Below, one piece after another: positions 34,075 through 42,603 of a stretch of 64,000 nucleotides of DNA. The translations under genes were made by a program, and so were the position numbers. Each line of letters opens with the position of its first letter. Within the stretch, counting starts at the first letter, position 1. The notes below the pieces were generated by a model that was given only the letters and a program-made list of their open reading frames with translations, searched no databases and had not been told where the DNA came from. Origin of the DNA: Steroidobacteraceae bacterium (lineage in GTDB: Bacteria > Pseudomonadota > Gammaproteobacteria > Steroidobacterales > Steroidobacteraceae); contig JAHCAN010000005.1 in NCBI GenBank assembly GCA_019634915.1, positions 56,623 through 120,622 of the forward strand, in the 5' to 3' direction.

Positions 34075-34572
34075 TCACAGCAGCACCGGCTCGTCGCGCA
34101 GTTCGTTGCGGTCGCCGCCGTCGTACGGAAAGTGCCGCGCGAGCACTGCGCCGACCGCATGTACGCCCGCAGCGACACCCTCGCCGTAGCGGCCGGCACG
34201 GAAGTCGGACTCGATCGCCCGGCAGATCGCCGCCCACTCGCCCTTCGGCACGCGCGCGGCGATGCCGCGGTCGGCGACGATCTGCACTTCCCTGTCCGCC
34301 ATCAGCACGTAGATCAGCACGCCGTTGTTGGCCGCCGTGTCCCAGACGCCGAGCATGCCGAACACCGCGAGCGCGCGCTGGCGCGCCGTGACGCCGAAAT
34401 AGAGATCGGGCAGGTCGAGCGCCGTTTCGATCGCGACGCGGATCTCGCCGGCGTGACGGCTCTCGACCTCGGTCACCGCGCGCTCGATTGCCGTGCGCGC
34501 CGCACGATCGAACCGGCGGTGCGTGCGCCAGATCGACGCGAGCAGATGCCTGCACCAGCGCCCGGGCGCCAT
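34075..34572 (-). CDS. TPM-domain protein
   Basis: A 165-residue protein with a TPM (TLP18.3/Psb32/MOLO-1) phosphatase-like fold: AVTEVESRHAGEIRVAIETALDLP, RALAVFGMLGVWDTAANNGVLIYVLMADREVQIVADRGIAARVPKGEW. No signal peptide is evident, and a membrane segment is not clear. Its ATG directly follows the TAG of the upstream TPM gene, so the two are translationally coupled. This TPM-TPM-LemA arrangement is common in proteobacteria but its function is not well defined. Confidence 0.85.
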   Translation of the reverse strand: MAPGRWCRHLLASIWRTHRRFDRAARTAIERAVTEVESRHAGEIRVAIETALDLPDLYFGVTARQRALAVFGMLGVWDTAANNGVLIYVLMADREVQIVADRGIAARVPKGEWAAICRAIESDFRAGRYGEGVAAGVHAVGAVLARHFPYDGGDRNELRDEPVLL

Positions 34573-35484
34573 CTACCATCTCCCCGAGGCGCCGCCGCCT
34601 CCGAAACCGCCGCCGCCGCCGCGAAAGCCCCCGCCGCCGAAGCCGCCGCCACCGAGCCCTCCGCCCCAGCCACCGCCGCCCCAGCCGCCGTGGCGCGGTC
34701 CGCTCGACCAGCCGCCACCACCGAGCGCGGCGAGCAGCAGCGACAGCAGCCACGCGCCGAGCCCCGCGGCGATCGACACCCCGAGCGTCGCGAGCACCAG
34801 GTAGACGATGCCGCCGACCGCGCCGCCGGTCAGCAGCGAGCCGAGGCCGCGGCCGAAGACCGCGCGCAGGATGCCCGAGAAGAAGAGCACCGCGAACAGC
34901 AGCACCGGCAGCAGGTCGAGGCTGCGGCTCGCGACGTCGCCGCCCTGCCAGCGCTCGTCCGGCGGCGGCAGCGCCTCGCCGCGGATCACGCCGAGGATGC
35001 GATCGAGACCGGCGTCGATGCCGCCGTAGTAGTCGCCCTCGCGAAAGCGCGGCGTGATCGTCTCGCGGATGATGCGGCTCGCGATCGCATCGGGCAGCGC
35101 ACCCTCGAGCCCGTAGCCCACCTCGATGCGCAGCTGCCGGTCGTCCTTCGCGACCAGCAGCAGCACGCCGTCGTCGGGCTGCGCGCGCCCGAGCTTCCAG
35201 GCGTCGACGACACGGATCGAATACTGCTCGATCGCCTCGGGCTGCGTGGTCGACACGACCAGCACCGCGACCTGGGCGCCCTTTTCGCGCTCGAAGGCTT
35301 CGAGCTTCGCCTCGAGCGCCGAGCGCTGCGCATCGGTCAGCGTGCCGGTCGTGTCGGTGACGCGTGCGGTCAGCGGCGGGATCGCCTGCTCCGCCTGCGC
35401 CTGCGCTTGCGCCGCACCGCCCGCCGCCCACGCGGCGAGGGCCGCCAGCGCGATGCCCACCAGACGCGCGCGCAGGATCATCAT
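34573..35484 (-). CDS. TPM-domain membrane protein with Gly-rich tail (YgcG-like)
   Basis: A 303-residue protein: signal peptide (LVGIALAALAAWAAGGAAQAQ), a TPM domain (LTARVTDTTGTLTDAQRSALEAKLEAFEREKGAQVAVLVVST...DDGVLLLVAKDDRQLRIEVGYGLEGALPDAIASRIIRETITPRF), then two hydrophobic segments (LLPVLLFAVLFFSGIL and GIVYLVLATLGVSIAAGLGAWLLSLLLAALG) and a C-terminal tail of GGG repeats ending GASGRW. This matches YgcG-type proteins. The DNA of the tail is strongly repetitive. It lies between lemA (20 bases upstream) and the second TPM gene. Confidence 0.88.
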   Translation of the reverse strand: MMILRARLVGIALAALAAWAAGGAAQAQAQAEQAIPPLTARVTDTTGTLTDAQRSALEAKLEAFEREKGAQVAVLVVSTTQPEAIEQYSIRVVDAWKLGRAQPDDGVLLLVAKDDRQLRIEVGYGLEGALPDAIASRIIRETITPRFREGDYYGGIDAGLDRILGVIRGEALPPPDERWQGGDVASRSLDLLPVLLFAVLFFSGILRAVFGRGLGSLLTGGAVGGIVYLVLATLGVSIAAGLGAWLLSLLLAALGGGGWSSGPRHGGWGGGGWGGGLGGGGFGGGGFRGGGGGFGGGGASGRW

Positions 35485-35504
35485 CGCGCCCGCGCCGCCG
35501 CGCG

Positions 35505-36131
35505 TCAGGTCGACGGCATCATCGGCTGCGGCTCGGGCTGCGCCGTGCCGAAGTCGACGGTCGGTGGCCGCGAGATTTCCGCCTCGTTCTCGACGGTGAA
35601 ATTGGGCTTCACCTTGAACTTGAACAGCATCGCCGTCAGATTCGTCGGGAACGAGCGCACCGTGGTGTTGAACTGCTGCACGGCGGCGATGTAGCGGTTG
35701 CGCGCCACGGTGATGCGGTTCTCGGTGCCCTCGAGCTGCGCCTGCAGCTCGAGGAAGTTCTGGTTCGACTTGAGCTCGGGATAGTTCTCGGTGACCGCGA
35801 GCAGGCTCTTCAGCGCCGCTCCGAGTTCGCCCTGCGCCGCCTGGAACTTCCTGAGCGCCTCGGGATCATCGAGCATCTCGGGCGTCAGCTGGATCGTGCC
35901 GACCTTCGCGCGCGCCTCGGTCACGCCGAGCAGCACGGTCTGCTCCTGCTGGGCGAAGCCCTTCACGGTCGCGACCAGGTTCGGCACGAGGTCGGCGCGC
36001 CGCTGGTACTGGTTCACGACTTCCGACCAGGCCGACTTGACCGCCTCGTCCTGCGACTGCAGCGAGTTGTAGCCGCAGCCCGACAGTGCCAGGCCGGCCA
36101 GGGCGACGAATGCGAATTGGAGCGCGCGCAT
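35505..36131 (-). CDS. LemA-family lipoprotein
   Basis: A 208-residue LemA-family protein. MRALQFAFVALAGLALSGCGYN is a lipoprotein signal (LSGC), and GGAAGG lies 4 bases before the ATG at 36131. The body NSLQSQDEAVKSAWSEVVNQYQRRADLVPNLVATVKGFAQQEQTVLLGVTEARAKV is the typical LemA helical region, followed by NRYIAAVQQFNTTVRSFPTNLTA. It is the first gene of the lemA-TPM-TPM run. Molecular function is not established. The M13 peptidase gene upstream ends 32 bases away. Confidence 0.93.
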   Translation of the reverse strand: MRALQFAFVALAGLALSGCGYNSLQSQDEAVKSAWSEVVNQYQRRADLVPNLVATVKGFAQQEQTVLLGVTEARAKVGTIQLTPEMLDDPEALRKFQAAQGELGAALKSLLAVTENYPELKSNQNFLELQAQLEGTENRITVARNRYIAAVQQFNTTVRSFPTNLTAMLFKFKVKPNFTVENEAEISRPPTVDFGTAQPEPQPMMPST

Positions 36132-36163
36132 GATCCTTCCTCCGTGTCCGTGCGGATCGGTCA

Positions 36164-38227
36164 CTACCAGATTTTCACACGATCGGCGGCCGGCCGGTAC
36201 AGCTTGTCGCCGACGTCGACGCCGAAGGCCTCGTAGAACGCGTCGAGATTGGTGACCACGCCGTTGACGCGAAACTGCGCCGGGCTGTGCGGATCGGTGA
36301 CCAGGCGCATGCGCAGGTTCTCGTCGCGGTATTTCGTGCGCCAGCCCTGCGACCAGCCGAGGAAGAAGCGCTGCTCGCCGGTGTAACCGTCGATCACCGG
36401 CGCCTCGCGGCCGCCGAGCGACATCCGGTAGGCGAGATGCGCGATCGCGAGCCCGGAGAGATCACCGATGTTCTCGCCGAGCGTGAGCCGGCCGTTCAGG
36501 TGCTCGCCGTCGAGCACGGTATACGCGTCGTACTGCGCGACCAGCCGGTCGGCGAGCACCTTGAAGCGCGCCGCATCGGCCCCGGTCCACCAGTCGCGCA
36601 GGTTGCCGTCGCCGTCGTACTGGCGGCCCGAGTCGTCGAAGCCGTGGCTCATCTCGTGGCCGATCACGCCGCCGATGCCGCCGTAGTTGACCGCGTCATC
36701 GGCCTGCGGGTCGAAGAACGGCGGCTGCAGGATCGCGGCCGGGAACACGATCTCGTTCATCACCGGGTTGTAGTAGGCGTTGACGGTCTGCGGCGTCATG
36801 AACCATTCACTGCGGTCGATCGGCGCGCCGAGCTTGGCGACGCTGCGGTCGAACTGGTAGCCGACCGAGCGCTCGATGTTGCCGAACAGGTCGTCGCGCG
36901 CGATCGTCAGCGCGCCGTAGTCCTGCCACTTGTCGGGATAGCCGATCTTGACCGAGAACTTCGCGAGCTTCTGCTTCGCCGCGGCGCGCGTCCCGGGGCT
37001 CATCCACTCGAGCGTGTCGATCGACTGCGCGAACGCGGCGCGCAGGTTGTCGACGAGTTCGAGCATGCGCGCCTTCGATCCGGGCTGGAAGTGCAGCGCG
37101 ACATACTGCTTGCCGACCAGCTGGCCGACGTTCGAGCCGAGCAGCGCGACGCCGCGTTTCCAGCGCGCCGGCTGCTCCTGCACGCCCTGCAGCACGCGGC
37201 TGTGGAAGTCGAAGTGCGCGGTCGCGAACGGCGTGGCCAGATACGGCGCGGCGACGTCGAGCAGCTGGAAGAAGAAATACTCGCGCCACTCCGGCACCGG
37301 CACCGCGCCGATCAACTGGCCGAGCGCCTTCAGGTAGGTCGGCTGGTTGACGTCGACGGCGTCGACCGGCACGCCCGCGGCGGCGAAGAACGCCTCCCAG
37401 TCGATGCCCGGCGCGAGTCCGGCGAGCTGCGCCGGCGCGGTCCTGTTGTAGGTGGCGACCGGATCGCGGTTCTGCACCTTGGTCCACTGGATCGCCGCGA
37501 TGCGGGTCTCGAGCGTCGCGATGCGCTTCGCGCGCGCGTCGACGTCCTTCGCGCCGGCGAGCCGCAGCAGCTGCGCGATGTAGGCGAGATGCTGGCGGCG
37601 GAACTCCGCGTGCGTCCTGTCCTGCTTGAGGTAGTAGTCCCGGTCGGGCATCGACAGCCCGCCCTGCGACAGGATGCCGATGTAGCGCGTCGCGTCGCCC
37701 TGGTCCTGCGAGACGAAGTAGTTGAGCGGCACGCGCTGCACGCGGCGCTGCGATTCGCCGAGGAAGCGCACGACGTCGGCCGGTGTGCGCAGCTCGCGCA
37801 GGCGCGCGAAGCGCGGCTCGAGCGGCGTGATGCCGGCGGCGTCGACGGCGGCCTCGTCCATGAAGCTCGCGTACAGGTCGCCGATCTTTTGCAGGTCGGA
37901 GCCCGGCGGCACGTCGGCCGCTGCGGCCGCCTGCTCGGCGATCTCGCGCACCTGCTGCTCGGCGCGCTCGCTCAGGATCGCGAAGGTTCCCCAGCTCGAG
38001 CGGTCCGCCGGGATCGGCGTGTCCGCGAGCCACTTGCCGCCGGTGAAGCCGAACAGATCGTCCTGCGGCCGGATGCCGGTGTCGTAGCCGTCGAGCAGCA
38101 GGCCACCCGGCCGCGGCGGTGCCGGTGCCGCAAGCTCTGCTGCGGGCGGCTGTGGAGACGGCGCCGGCGGCGGTGCCGCACAGGCGGTCAGGGCCGCGAC
38201 CGCGGCGGTGGTGATCTGGATGCGCAT
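36164..38227 (-). CDS. M13-family zinc metallopeptidase (neprilysin/PepO-like), lipoprotein
   Basis: A 687-residue endopeptidase of the neprilysin family, usually acting on short peptides. VIGHEMSHGFDDSG near 523 and LGENIGDLSGLAIAH near 583 give the zinc site (HEXXH...E), NAYYNP the substrate-binding motif and the C-terminal DKLYRPAADRVKIW the CxxW-like end without the Cys. The signal MRIQITTAAVAALTACAAPPPAPSPQPP has a lipobox (LTAC) and a Pro-rich linker, so it is an envelope lipoprotein. The start at 38227 is chosen for that signal. Confidence 0.93.
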   Translation of the reverse strand: MRIQITTAAVAALTACAAPPPAPSPQPPAAELAAPAPPRPGGLLLDGYDTGIRPQDDLFGFTGGKWLADTPIPADRSSWGTFAILSERAEQQVREIAEQAAAAADVPPGSDLQKIGDLYASFMDEAAVDAAGITPLEPRFARLRELRTPADVVRFLGESQRRVQRVPLNYFVSQDQGDATRYIGILSQGGLSMPDRDYYLKQDRTHAEFRRQHLAYIAQLLRLAGAKDVDARAKRIATLETRIAAIQWTKVQNRDPVATYNRTAPAQLAGLAPGIDWEAFFAAAGVPVDAVDVNQPTYLKALGQLIGAVPVPEWREYFFFQLLDVAAPYLATPFATAHFDFHSRVLQGVQEQPARWKRGVALLGSNVGQLVGKQYVALHFQPGSKARMLELVDNLRAAFAQSIDTLEWMSPGTRAAAKQKLAKFSVKIGYPDKWQDYGALTIARDDLFGNIERSVGYQFDRSVAKLGAPIDRSEWFMTPQTVNAYYNPVMNEIVFPAAILQPPFFDPQADDAVNYGGIGGVIGHEMSHGFDDSGRQYDGDGNLRDWWTGADAARFKVLADRLVAQYDAYTVLDGEHLNGRLTLGENIGDLSGLAIAHLAYRMSLGGREAPVIDGYTGEQRFFLGWSQGWRTKYRDENLRMRLVTDPHSPAQFRVNGVVTNLDAFYEAFGVDVGDKLYRPAADRVKIW

Positions 38228-38246
38228 CCGCGCAGTATACGAAGTC

Positions 38247-41231
38247 TCACTCGACGCCGAGCGCGAGGCGGACACGGCCCGGCGTCGCGGCCTCGCCGGC
38301 GGTCTCCGGCGCGCCGGACGTGACGAACACGCGCTCGGGCTCGAGCCCTGAACCGGCGGCGAGCGCCTCGCGCACCGCATCCGCACGCTCGAGCGCGAGC
38401 GCGGCGAGCTCGGCCTCCGTGACCGTGATGCGTGCGCGCAGCGCGTCCTCGGTGGCGTCGATCGTACGCAGCGCCCAGGCCGTGCGGTCCTCGCCCTGCT
38501 CGCGTTCGGGGCGCGGCGCCTGGCGCTCGCCGGTCTGCGTGCGCCAGGCCGCATCGATCGCCTTCTGGTACGCCTCCGGATCGGTGGCGTGCAGCGCGCG
38601 CACTTCGGCTCCTCCGAGCAGCGTGTCGAGGCGCGCCTCGACGAGCGCCGCGCGATCGCGCTGCGGGTCGACGACCAGCGGCACGTCGAGCTTCAGCTGC
38701 GGGCGCTCGACCAGCGCCTTGCCGAGGTTCGCGAGCTGCTGCTGCGCGGCCGCGTCGAGCACCGCGCTGCCGTAGTCGAAGTCGACGAAGCGAACTTCCT
38801 CCCCGCCGCCGAACAGCGAGCCGAGCAGTGCGAACGGTGCGGTGGCGATCTTCACGAGCAGGTTGCGCAGCGCCTTCCAGACCAGCGGCGCGACCCGGAA
38901 GCTCGGATCGTCGAGCGAACCGGCGACCGGCAGGTCGATGTCGATCACGCCGTTGCGGTCCTTCAGCAGCGCGACGGCCAGCTTGATCGGCAGATGCACC
39001 GCGTCGTCGCTGTCGACGCGCTCGCCGAGCGTGAACTGGTCGAGCACGAACTTGTGCTGCGCATCGAGCTTGCGGTTTTCGACCAGGTAGTGGAAATGGG
39101 CGTCGAGCTTGCCCTTCTCGATCTTGTAGCCCATGAACTTGCCGGAATACGGCGTGAACGTCGGCAGCTCGATGTTGTGGAAGTCCGCGGCGAGATCCGT
39201 GAAGGTGCTCGACGACAGGTAATTGACCTGGCCGCGCACCTGCACCGGCGCATACCGGTCGACCTTGCCGTCGAGCTGCACGTCGGCGCGCGCGGCCGGG
39301 TCGGACGACAGGCCGCTGATCGTGCCCTCGAGCTCCTCGATGCCGGTCGCGAAGCTCGGCCGGATCGACAGGTCGGCGAAATTCGCCGAACTCGCGGCCA
39401 GGCTCAGCGTATCGATCCGCACCGCCATCGGGCGGGCGGCCGGCTTCGCGGGCGGCGCGGCAGCTTGCGGCGCAGCGGCCTGCGCCGTGGTCCCGGACGT
39501 GTCGCGCAGCCGCGGCGGCGACAGCACGTCGGCGATGTTGGTCGACTGGTCGGGCGCGATCACGAGCTTGAAGTGGGCGGCGCGCGCGACCACGTCGCGC
39601 ACACGCAGCGACGCCGGCGCCGACGCGTAGCGGATGCCGGTCAGCGCGAGACTCGCGACCGTGACGAAATCCTCGCGCAGCGCGCGATCCACGCTGTGGA
39701 AGTCCGCGAGCGTCACGCTGCCCTCGAAGCCGACCTTCGTGCGGGCCTTCGCGTCGCGCCCGACGTCGAGCTTGCCGTCGACGGACAGGTTGCCCGAGGT
39801 CAGCACGAGATCGGTCGACGCATCGAGGTAGGGCTGCACGAACGGCACCGGCAACTTGCGCGCATCGACCGTGAACTCGCCGCCCGGCTGGTCGAGCCGC
39901 CACGTGCCGGCAACCCCGATGTGCCCCGATTCGTTGAAGCCCGAGCGCAGCGCGATATCGACCGACGGCGCATCGCTCGCATAGCCGTCGACATCGATCC
40001 CGAGCGGCGCGAGCACGTAACGCACCGGCTGCGGCGCGGCGCGGTCCTCGAACTCGACGCGGGATTCCGTGACGCGCAGTTGCGGCGCCTCGATGCGCCA
40101 GCGCCGGTCCGCGCCGGGCGTCGCGCTGGCGCCACCCGCCGCAGGGTCCGCCACCGCGGACTGCGCTGCGGCCGGCGCGGGCGCCCCGGCCTCATCAGCC
40201 ACCTCCGCGTGCGCCGGCAGCAGCGCCGCGAGATTGATCGCACCATCGGCTTCGCGCCAGGCGCGCACATCGAGGCCCTGCACGCGGATGTCGGGCAGTC
40301 GCACGAGTGCGTCGCGCACATCGACGCTCGCGCCGCCGACGGTGAACGACGCGATCCGGATCCAGTCCTGCGCGCCGTCAGCATCCGCGGCGCGCAGCGC
40401 GAGCTCGCGCGCATCGATGTCGAGCGCCGCGAGGTTCACGTCGACGCCGGCATCCGTCGACGCGATGCGGTAGGCGGTCTTCAGATCGATCGTGCCGGTG
40501 GGGGCTGCGATGCGCCCATACTGGCCGGCGAGACGCCACGCGGTGTCGGCGGCGAGCGCCTCGAGCCGCAGGTTGCCCTCGAGCAGGAACGGGCGCACGC
40601 CGAGCTGACCCTCGAGCGTGAGCGCCCCGCCCTGCTCGCCGCGGGCCGCCAGGTGGAAGCTGCCCTCGCTGCCGGCGCGCGTCGTGAAGTTCTGCACGCG
40701 CAGGTTGAGCGGCGCGAGACGCTCGGTCAGCGGCTCGCCGCGACGCAGGTCGGTCGCATCGACGACGCCGCGGTTGACCGCGATCTCACCGATGCTGACC
40801 AGCAGCAGCCGGCTGCCCGCTGCCTCATCGGGTGGCGCGGGCTGCTTCGACTCGAAAGCCGTGACGAGATTCAGGCTGCCGTCCTTCCGCAGCACGAGAT
40901 TGACCGCAGGCTCGTCGAGCACGAGCGCGCGCAGCACGACGCCGCGGCGCCAGATCGAGGCGAGCTGGGCGTCGACGAACAGGCGCTGCGCGCCGAGGAG
41001 CGGCGTGCCGTCGGGTTCGGCCAGCGCGACGTCGGTCGCTTCGACCGACAGCTGGAAGGGCCGGACAACGATCGCGCCGAGCGTGAGCCGCTGGCCGGTC
41101 GCGGCGGCGATGGCCGCCGGCAGCTTCGACTGGATCAGGCGCGGCGCGAGCCGGTATCCCGCCCAGGCGTATGCGCCGACCAGCAGTGCGAGCACTGCGA
41201 TGGTCCACGCGAGTGGTTTGATCCAGCGCAT
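38247..41231 (-). CDS. DUF748 (AsmA-like) large envelope protein
   Basis: A 994-residue protein anchored by one N-terminal helix (IKPLAWTIAVLALLVGAYAWAGY) with a long periplasmic body rich in repeated beta elements. GQRLTLGAIVVRPFQLSVEATDVALAEPDGTPLLGAQRLFVDAQLASIWRRGVVLRALVLDEPAVNLVLRKDGSLNL is the AsmA-like N-terminus, and DGVIDIDLPVAGSLDDPSFRV near residue 770 is a conserved DUF748 segment. The end has an OmpA-like hint (FDYGSAVLDAAAQQQLANLGKALVERPQLKLDV). AsmA-like proteins are implicated in phospholipid transport between the membranes, which is inference here. I choose the ATG at 41231; a terminator lies just upstream. Confidence 0.9.
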   Translation of the reverse strand: MRWIKPLAWTIAVLALLVGAYAWAGYRLAPRLIQSKLPAAIAAATGQRLTLGAIVVRPFQLSVEATDVALAEPDGTPLLGAQRLFVDAQLASIWRRGVVLRALVLDEPAVNLVLRKDGSLNLVTAFESKQPAPPDEAAGSRLLLVSIGEIAVNRGVVDATDLRRGEPLTERLAPLNLRVQNFTTRAGSEGSFHLAARGEQGGALTLEGQLGVRPFLLEGNLRLEALAADTAWRLAGQYGRIAAPTGTIDLKTAYRIASTDAGVDVNLAALDIDARELALRAADADGAQDWIRIASFTVGGASVDVRDALVRLPDIRVQGLDVRAWREADGAINLAALLPAHAEVADEAGAPAPAAAQSAVADPAAGGASATPGADRRWRIEAPQLRVTESRVEFEDRAAPQPVRYVLAPLGIDVDGYASDAPSVDIALRSGFNESGHIGVAGTWRLDQPGGEFTVDARKLPVPFVQPYLDASTDLVLTSGNLSVDGKLDVGRDAKARTKVGFEGSVTLADFHSVDRALREDFVTVASLALTGIRYASAPASLRVRDVVARAAHFKLVIAPDQSTNIADVLSPPRLRDTSGTTAQAAAPQAAAPPAKPAARPMAVRIDTLSLAASSANFADLSIRPSFATGIEELEGTISGLSSDPAARADVQLDGKVDRYAPVQVRGQVNYLSSSTFTDLAADFHNIELPTFTPYSGKFMGYKIEKGKLDAHFHYLVENRKLDAQHKFVLDQFTLGERVDSDDAVHLPIKLAVALLKDRNGVIDIDLPVAGSLDDPSFRVAPLVWKALRNLLVKIATAPFALLGSLFGGGEEVRFVDFDYGSAVLDAAAQQQLANLGKALVERPQLKLDVPLVVDPQRDRAALVEARLDTLLGGAEVRALHATDPEAYQKAIDAAWRTQTGERQAPRPEREQGEDRTAWALRTIDATEDALRARITVTEAELAALALERADAVREALAAGSGLEPERVFVTSGAPETAGEAATPGRVRLALGVE

Positions 41232-41245
41232 TCCCACACCCGCAG

Positions 41246-41278
41246 AAAAAAAGACCCCGGCCCTTTCGGACCGGGGTC
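41246..41278 (-). terminator. Rho-independent terminator
   Basis: On the minus strand an 8-bp stem GACCCCGG/CCGGGGTC (41253-41260 with 41271-41278) with a 10-base loop is followed by seven T at 41246-41252. It ends minus-strand transcripts from the small gene at 41331 and isolates the DUF748 gene, whose ATG lies only 15 bases further on. The DUF748 promoter must therefore overlap or lie very close. Confidence 0.85.
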
Positions 41279-41330
41279 GCAGTATGCGGACTTTCAATGA
41301 AGGGAAGGAAGTCCGCCAGGGGATTTGTGT

Positions 41331-41528
41331 CTAGTGAAGCCTCGCCCAGTGCAAGATCCGGATGTCCTCGCGATCGAGCTCGAAGCTCTGCGCCAGCAGC
41401 CGCGCGAGCTCGCCGGTACCGCGCCGCTGGTCGAGCTCGCGCCCGAGTTCGACGACGCCGCTCCACTCATGCGCCTGCCGGGCCTCGTCGGCCGGGGTCA
41501 TGAAATGCGTGTAGTACCGCGCGGACAT
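41331..41528 (-). CDS. 65-residue hypothetical protein
   Basis: A short ORF with ATG at 41528 and TAG at 41331, followed 52 bases later by a strong terminator on the same strand, which supports it as a real transcription unit. The sequence HFMTPADEARQAHEWSGVVELGRELDQRRGTGELARLLAQSFELDREDIRILHWARLH is helical and charged, with no membrane segment. No family recognised. No strong ribosome site is visible. The structured repeat copy 2 lies upstream. Confidence 0.6.
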   Translation of the reverse strand: MSARYYTHFMTPADEARQAHEWSGVVELGRELDQRRGTGELARLLAQSFELDREDIRILHWARLH

Positions 41529-41700
41529 GGGGTTAGGCTAGCCATGCCGCCCCCGCAAGACTGTGAGCGCCGGCACAGTCCCCCTGCGCCGGCGGGGCCG
41601 GGGCTGAGAACTGGCGCAAGAAAACCGACAATCCGGCCGCGGGGCGGCGCCGTGGCGCTGTTTTGCGGCAGCGCCCTGACGCCGTGGCGCGCTGGCGCGC

Positions 41701-41889
41701 TGGCGCAGTGACCCGTGGCTTTGCCGGGCGCTCAATGGCGGGCGCGCCGCCTGCGGCGGCGTACCCTCGGCGCGGCGGCGCTCGGCGAAGTGGAACCGCG
41801 GTGACTGAAGCCTTGCGGACGCCTCGCTTTGCCCGCCGCACCTCGGCGCCCTCCATTCGCGCCCGGCAAAGCCACGGGTCACTGCGCCA
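41701..41889 (-). repeat. Structured dispersed repeat, copy 2 (reverse orientation)
   Basis: This lies in the 433-base gap between the divergent small gene and greB. The outer 31 bases of the arms (41701-41731 and 41859-41889) are perfect inverted copies, and the arms continue with one gap to the 106-base core at 41743-41848. Read on the minus strand, the core matches copies 1 and 3, with the hairpin GCCGCC-GCA-GGCGGC. The rest of the gap is GC-rich with GCGCTGGC tandem repeats near 41690; I see no gene there. Frames of about 140 codons across the element are judged spurious. Confidence 0.8.
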
Positions 41890-41961
41890 GCCCACCGCCG
41901 CGCGGGGGGAGGGTGCGTTATCGTGCAGCGGTGCCGCAAAAGCCGGAGGGTCCGCCACAAA

Positions 41962-42462
41962 ATGAGTCGTTATCGTCCCCGGGAGGTGCCGGGATCACGC
42001 TTCATTACGCCTGAGGGGCATGGCCGGCTGAGGGCCGAGCTCGAGCAGCTCTGGCGAGCCGAGCGCCCGCGGGTCACGCAGGCCGTCGCGGAGGCCGCGG
42101 CGCAGGGCGACCGCTCCGAGAACGCCGAGTACACCTACGGCAAGCGGCGGCTGCGCGAAATCGACCGGCGGATACGTTTCCTGCGCCAGCGCCTCGAGGG
42201 CATGGTGGTCGTCGACCGGCCGCCGTCGGATCCCGCCCGCGTCTACTTCGGCGCCTGGGTCACGCTGGAGGACGACGACGGCAGCACGCTGCGGGTACGA
42301 ATAGTAGGCCCCGACGAATTCGACGCCGCCCCCGGCTACATCAGCATGGACGCTCCGCTGGCGCGAGCCCTGATGGGCAAGCGCCTGGACGACGACCTCC
42401 GGGTGGAAACCCCCGGCGGCAATCGCCAATACACGATCACCGGCATCGACTACCCGGGATAG
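41962..42462 (+). CDS. greB: Transcription elongation factor GreB
   Basis: A 166-residue Gre factor that binds RNA polymerase and stimulates cleavage of backtracked transcripts. The N-terminal coiled coil FITPEGHGRLRAELEQLWRAERPRVTQAVAEAAAQGDRSENAEYTYGKRRLREIDRRIRFLRQRLE carries the acidic tip (GDRSENAEY) and the GreB-type basic patch (YGKRRLREIDRRIRFL). The C-terminal FKBP-like part reads SMDAPLARALMGKRLDDDLRVETPGG. The ATG at 41962 has GGAGGG 11 bases upstream. It diverges from the small gene across repeat copy 2. Confidence 0.93.
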   Translation: MSRYRPREVPGSRFITPEGHGRLRAELEQLWRAERPRVTQAVAEAAAQGDRSENAEYTYGKRRLREIDRRIRFLRQRLEGMVVVDRPPSDPARVYFGAWVTLEDDDGSTLRVRIVGPDEFDAAPGYISMDAPLARALMGKRLDDDLRVETPGGNRQYTITGIDYPG

Positions 42463-42471
42463 CGAGGGCCG

Positions 42472-42525
42472 GCCACTCGCGCGGCGATCGGACGGTGCGG
42501 TGGGGCCGGCCTCGCCGCGCCGCGC
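42472..42525. terminator. Possible stem-loop between convergent greB and homospermidine synthase
   Basis: GCGAGGGCCGGCC (42472-42484) pairs with GGCCGGCCTCGC (42514-42525) with one bulged base and a loop of about 29 bases. There is no U tract. Its place between two converging genes makes a bidirectional terminator plausible. Just after it (42544-42588) are short tandem repeats, CCCGGCGT twice and TCGCGCAG(G/T)CAG twice. Confidence 0.35.
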
Positions 42526-42603
42526 GCACCCGTCCACGAGCATCCCGGCGTCCCGGCGTCGTCGCGCAGGCAGTCGCGCAGTCAGTCGTATCGGCCCATC
42601 GCC

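Noticed and set aside
41533-41965. Several frames of 100-141 codons over repeat copy 2, sharing peptides such as RRAPPRRG with frames in copies 1 and 3
   Set aside because: The shared peptides follow from the conserved nucleotide core, occur in different frames and strands, and have no ribosome sites. Structure explains the conservation better than coding.
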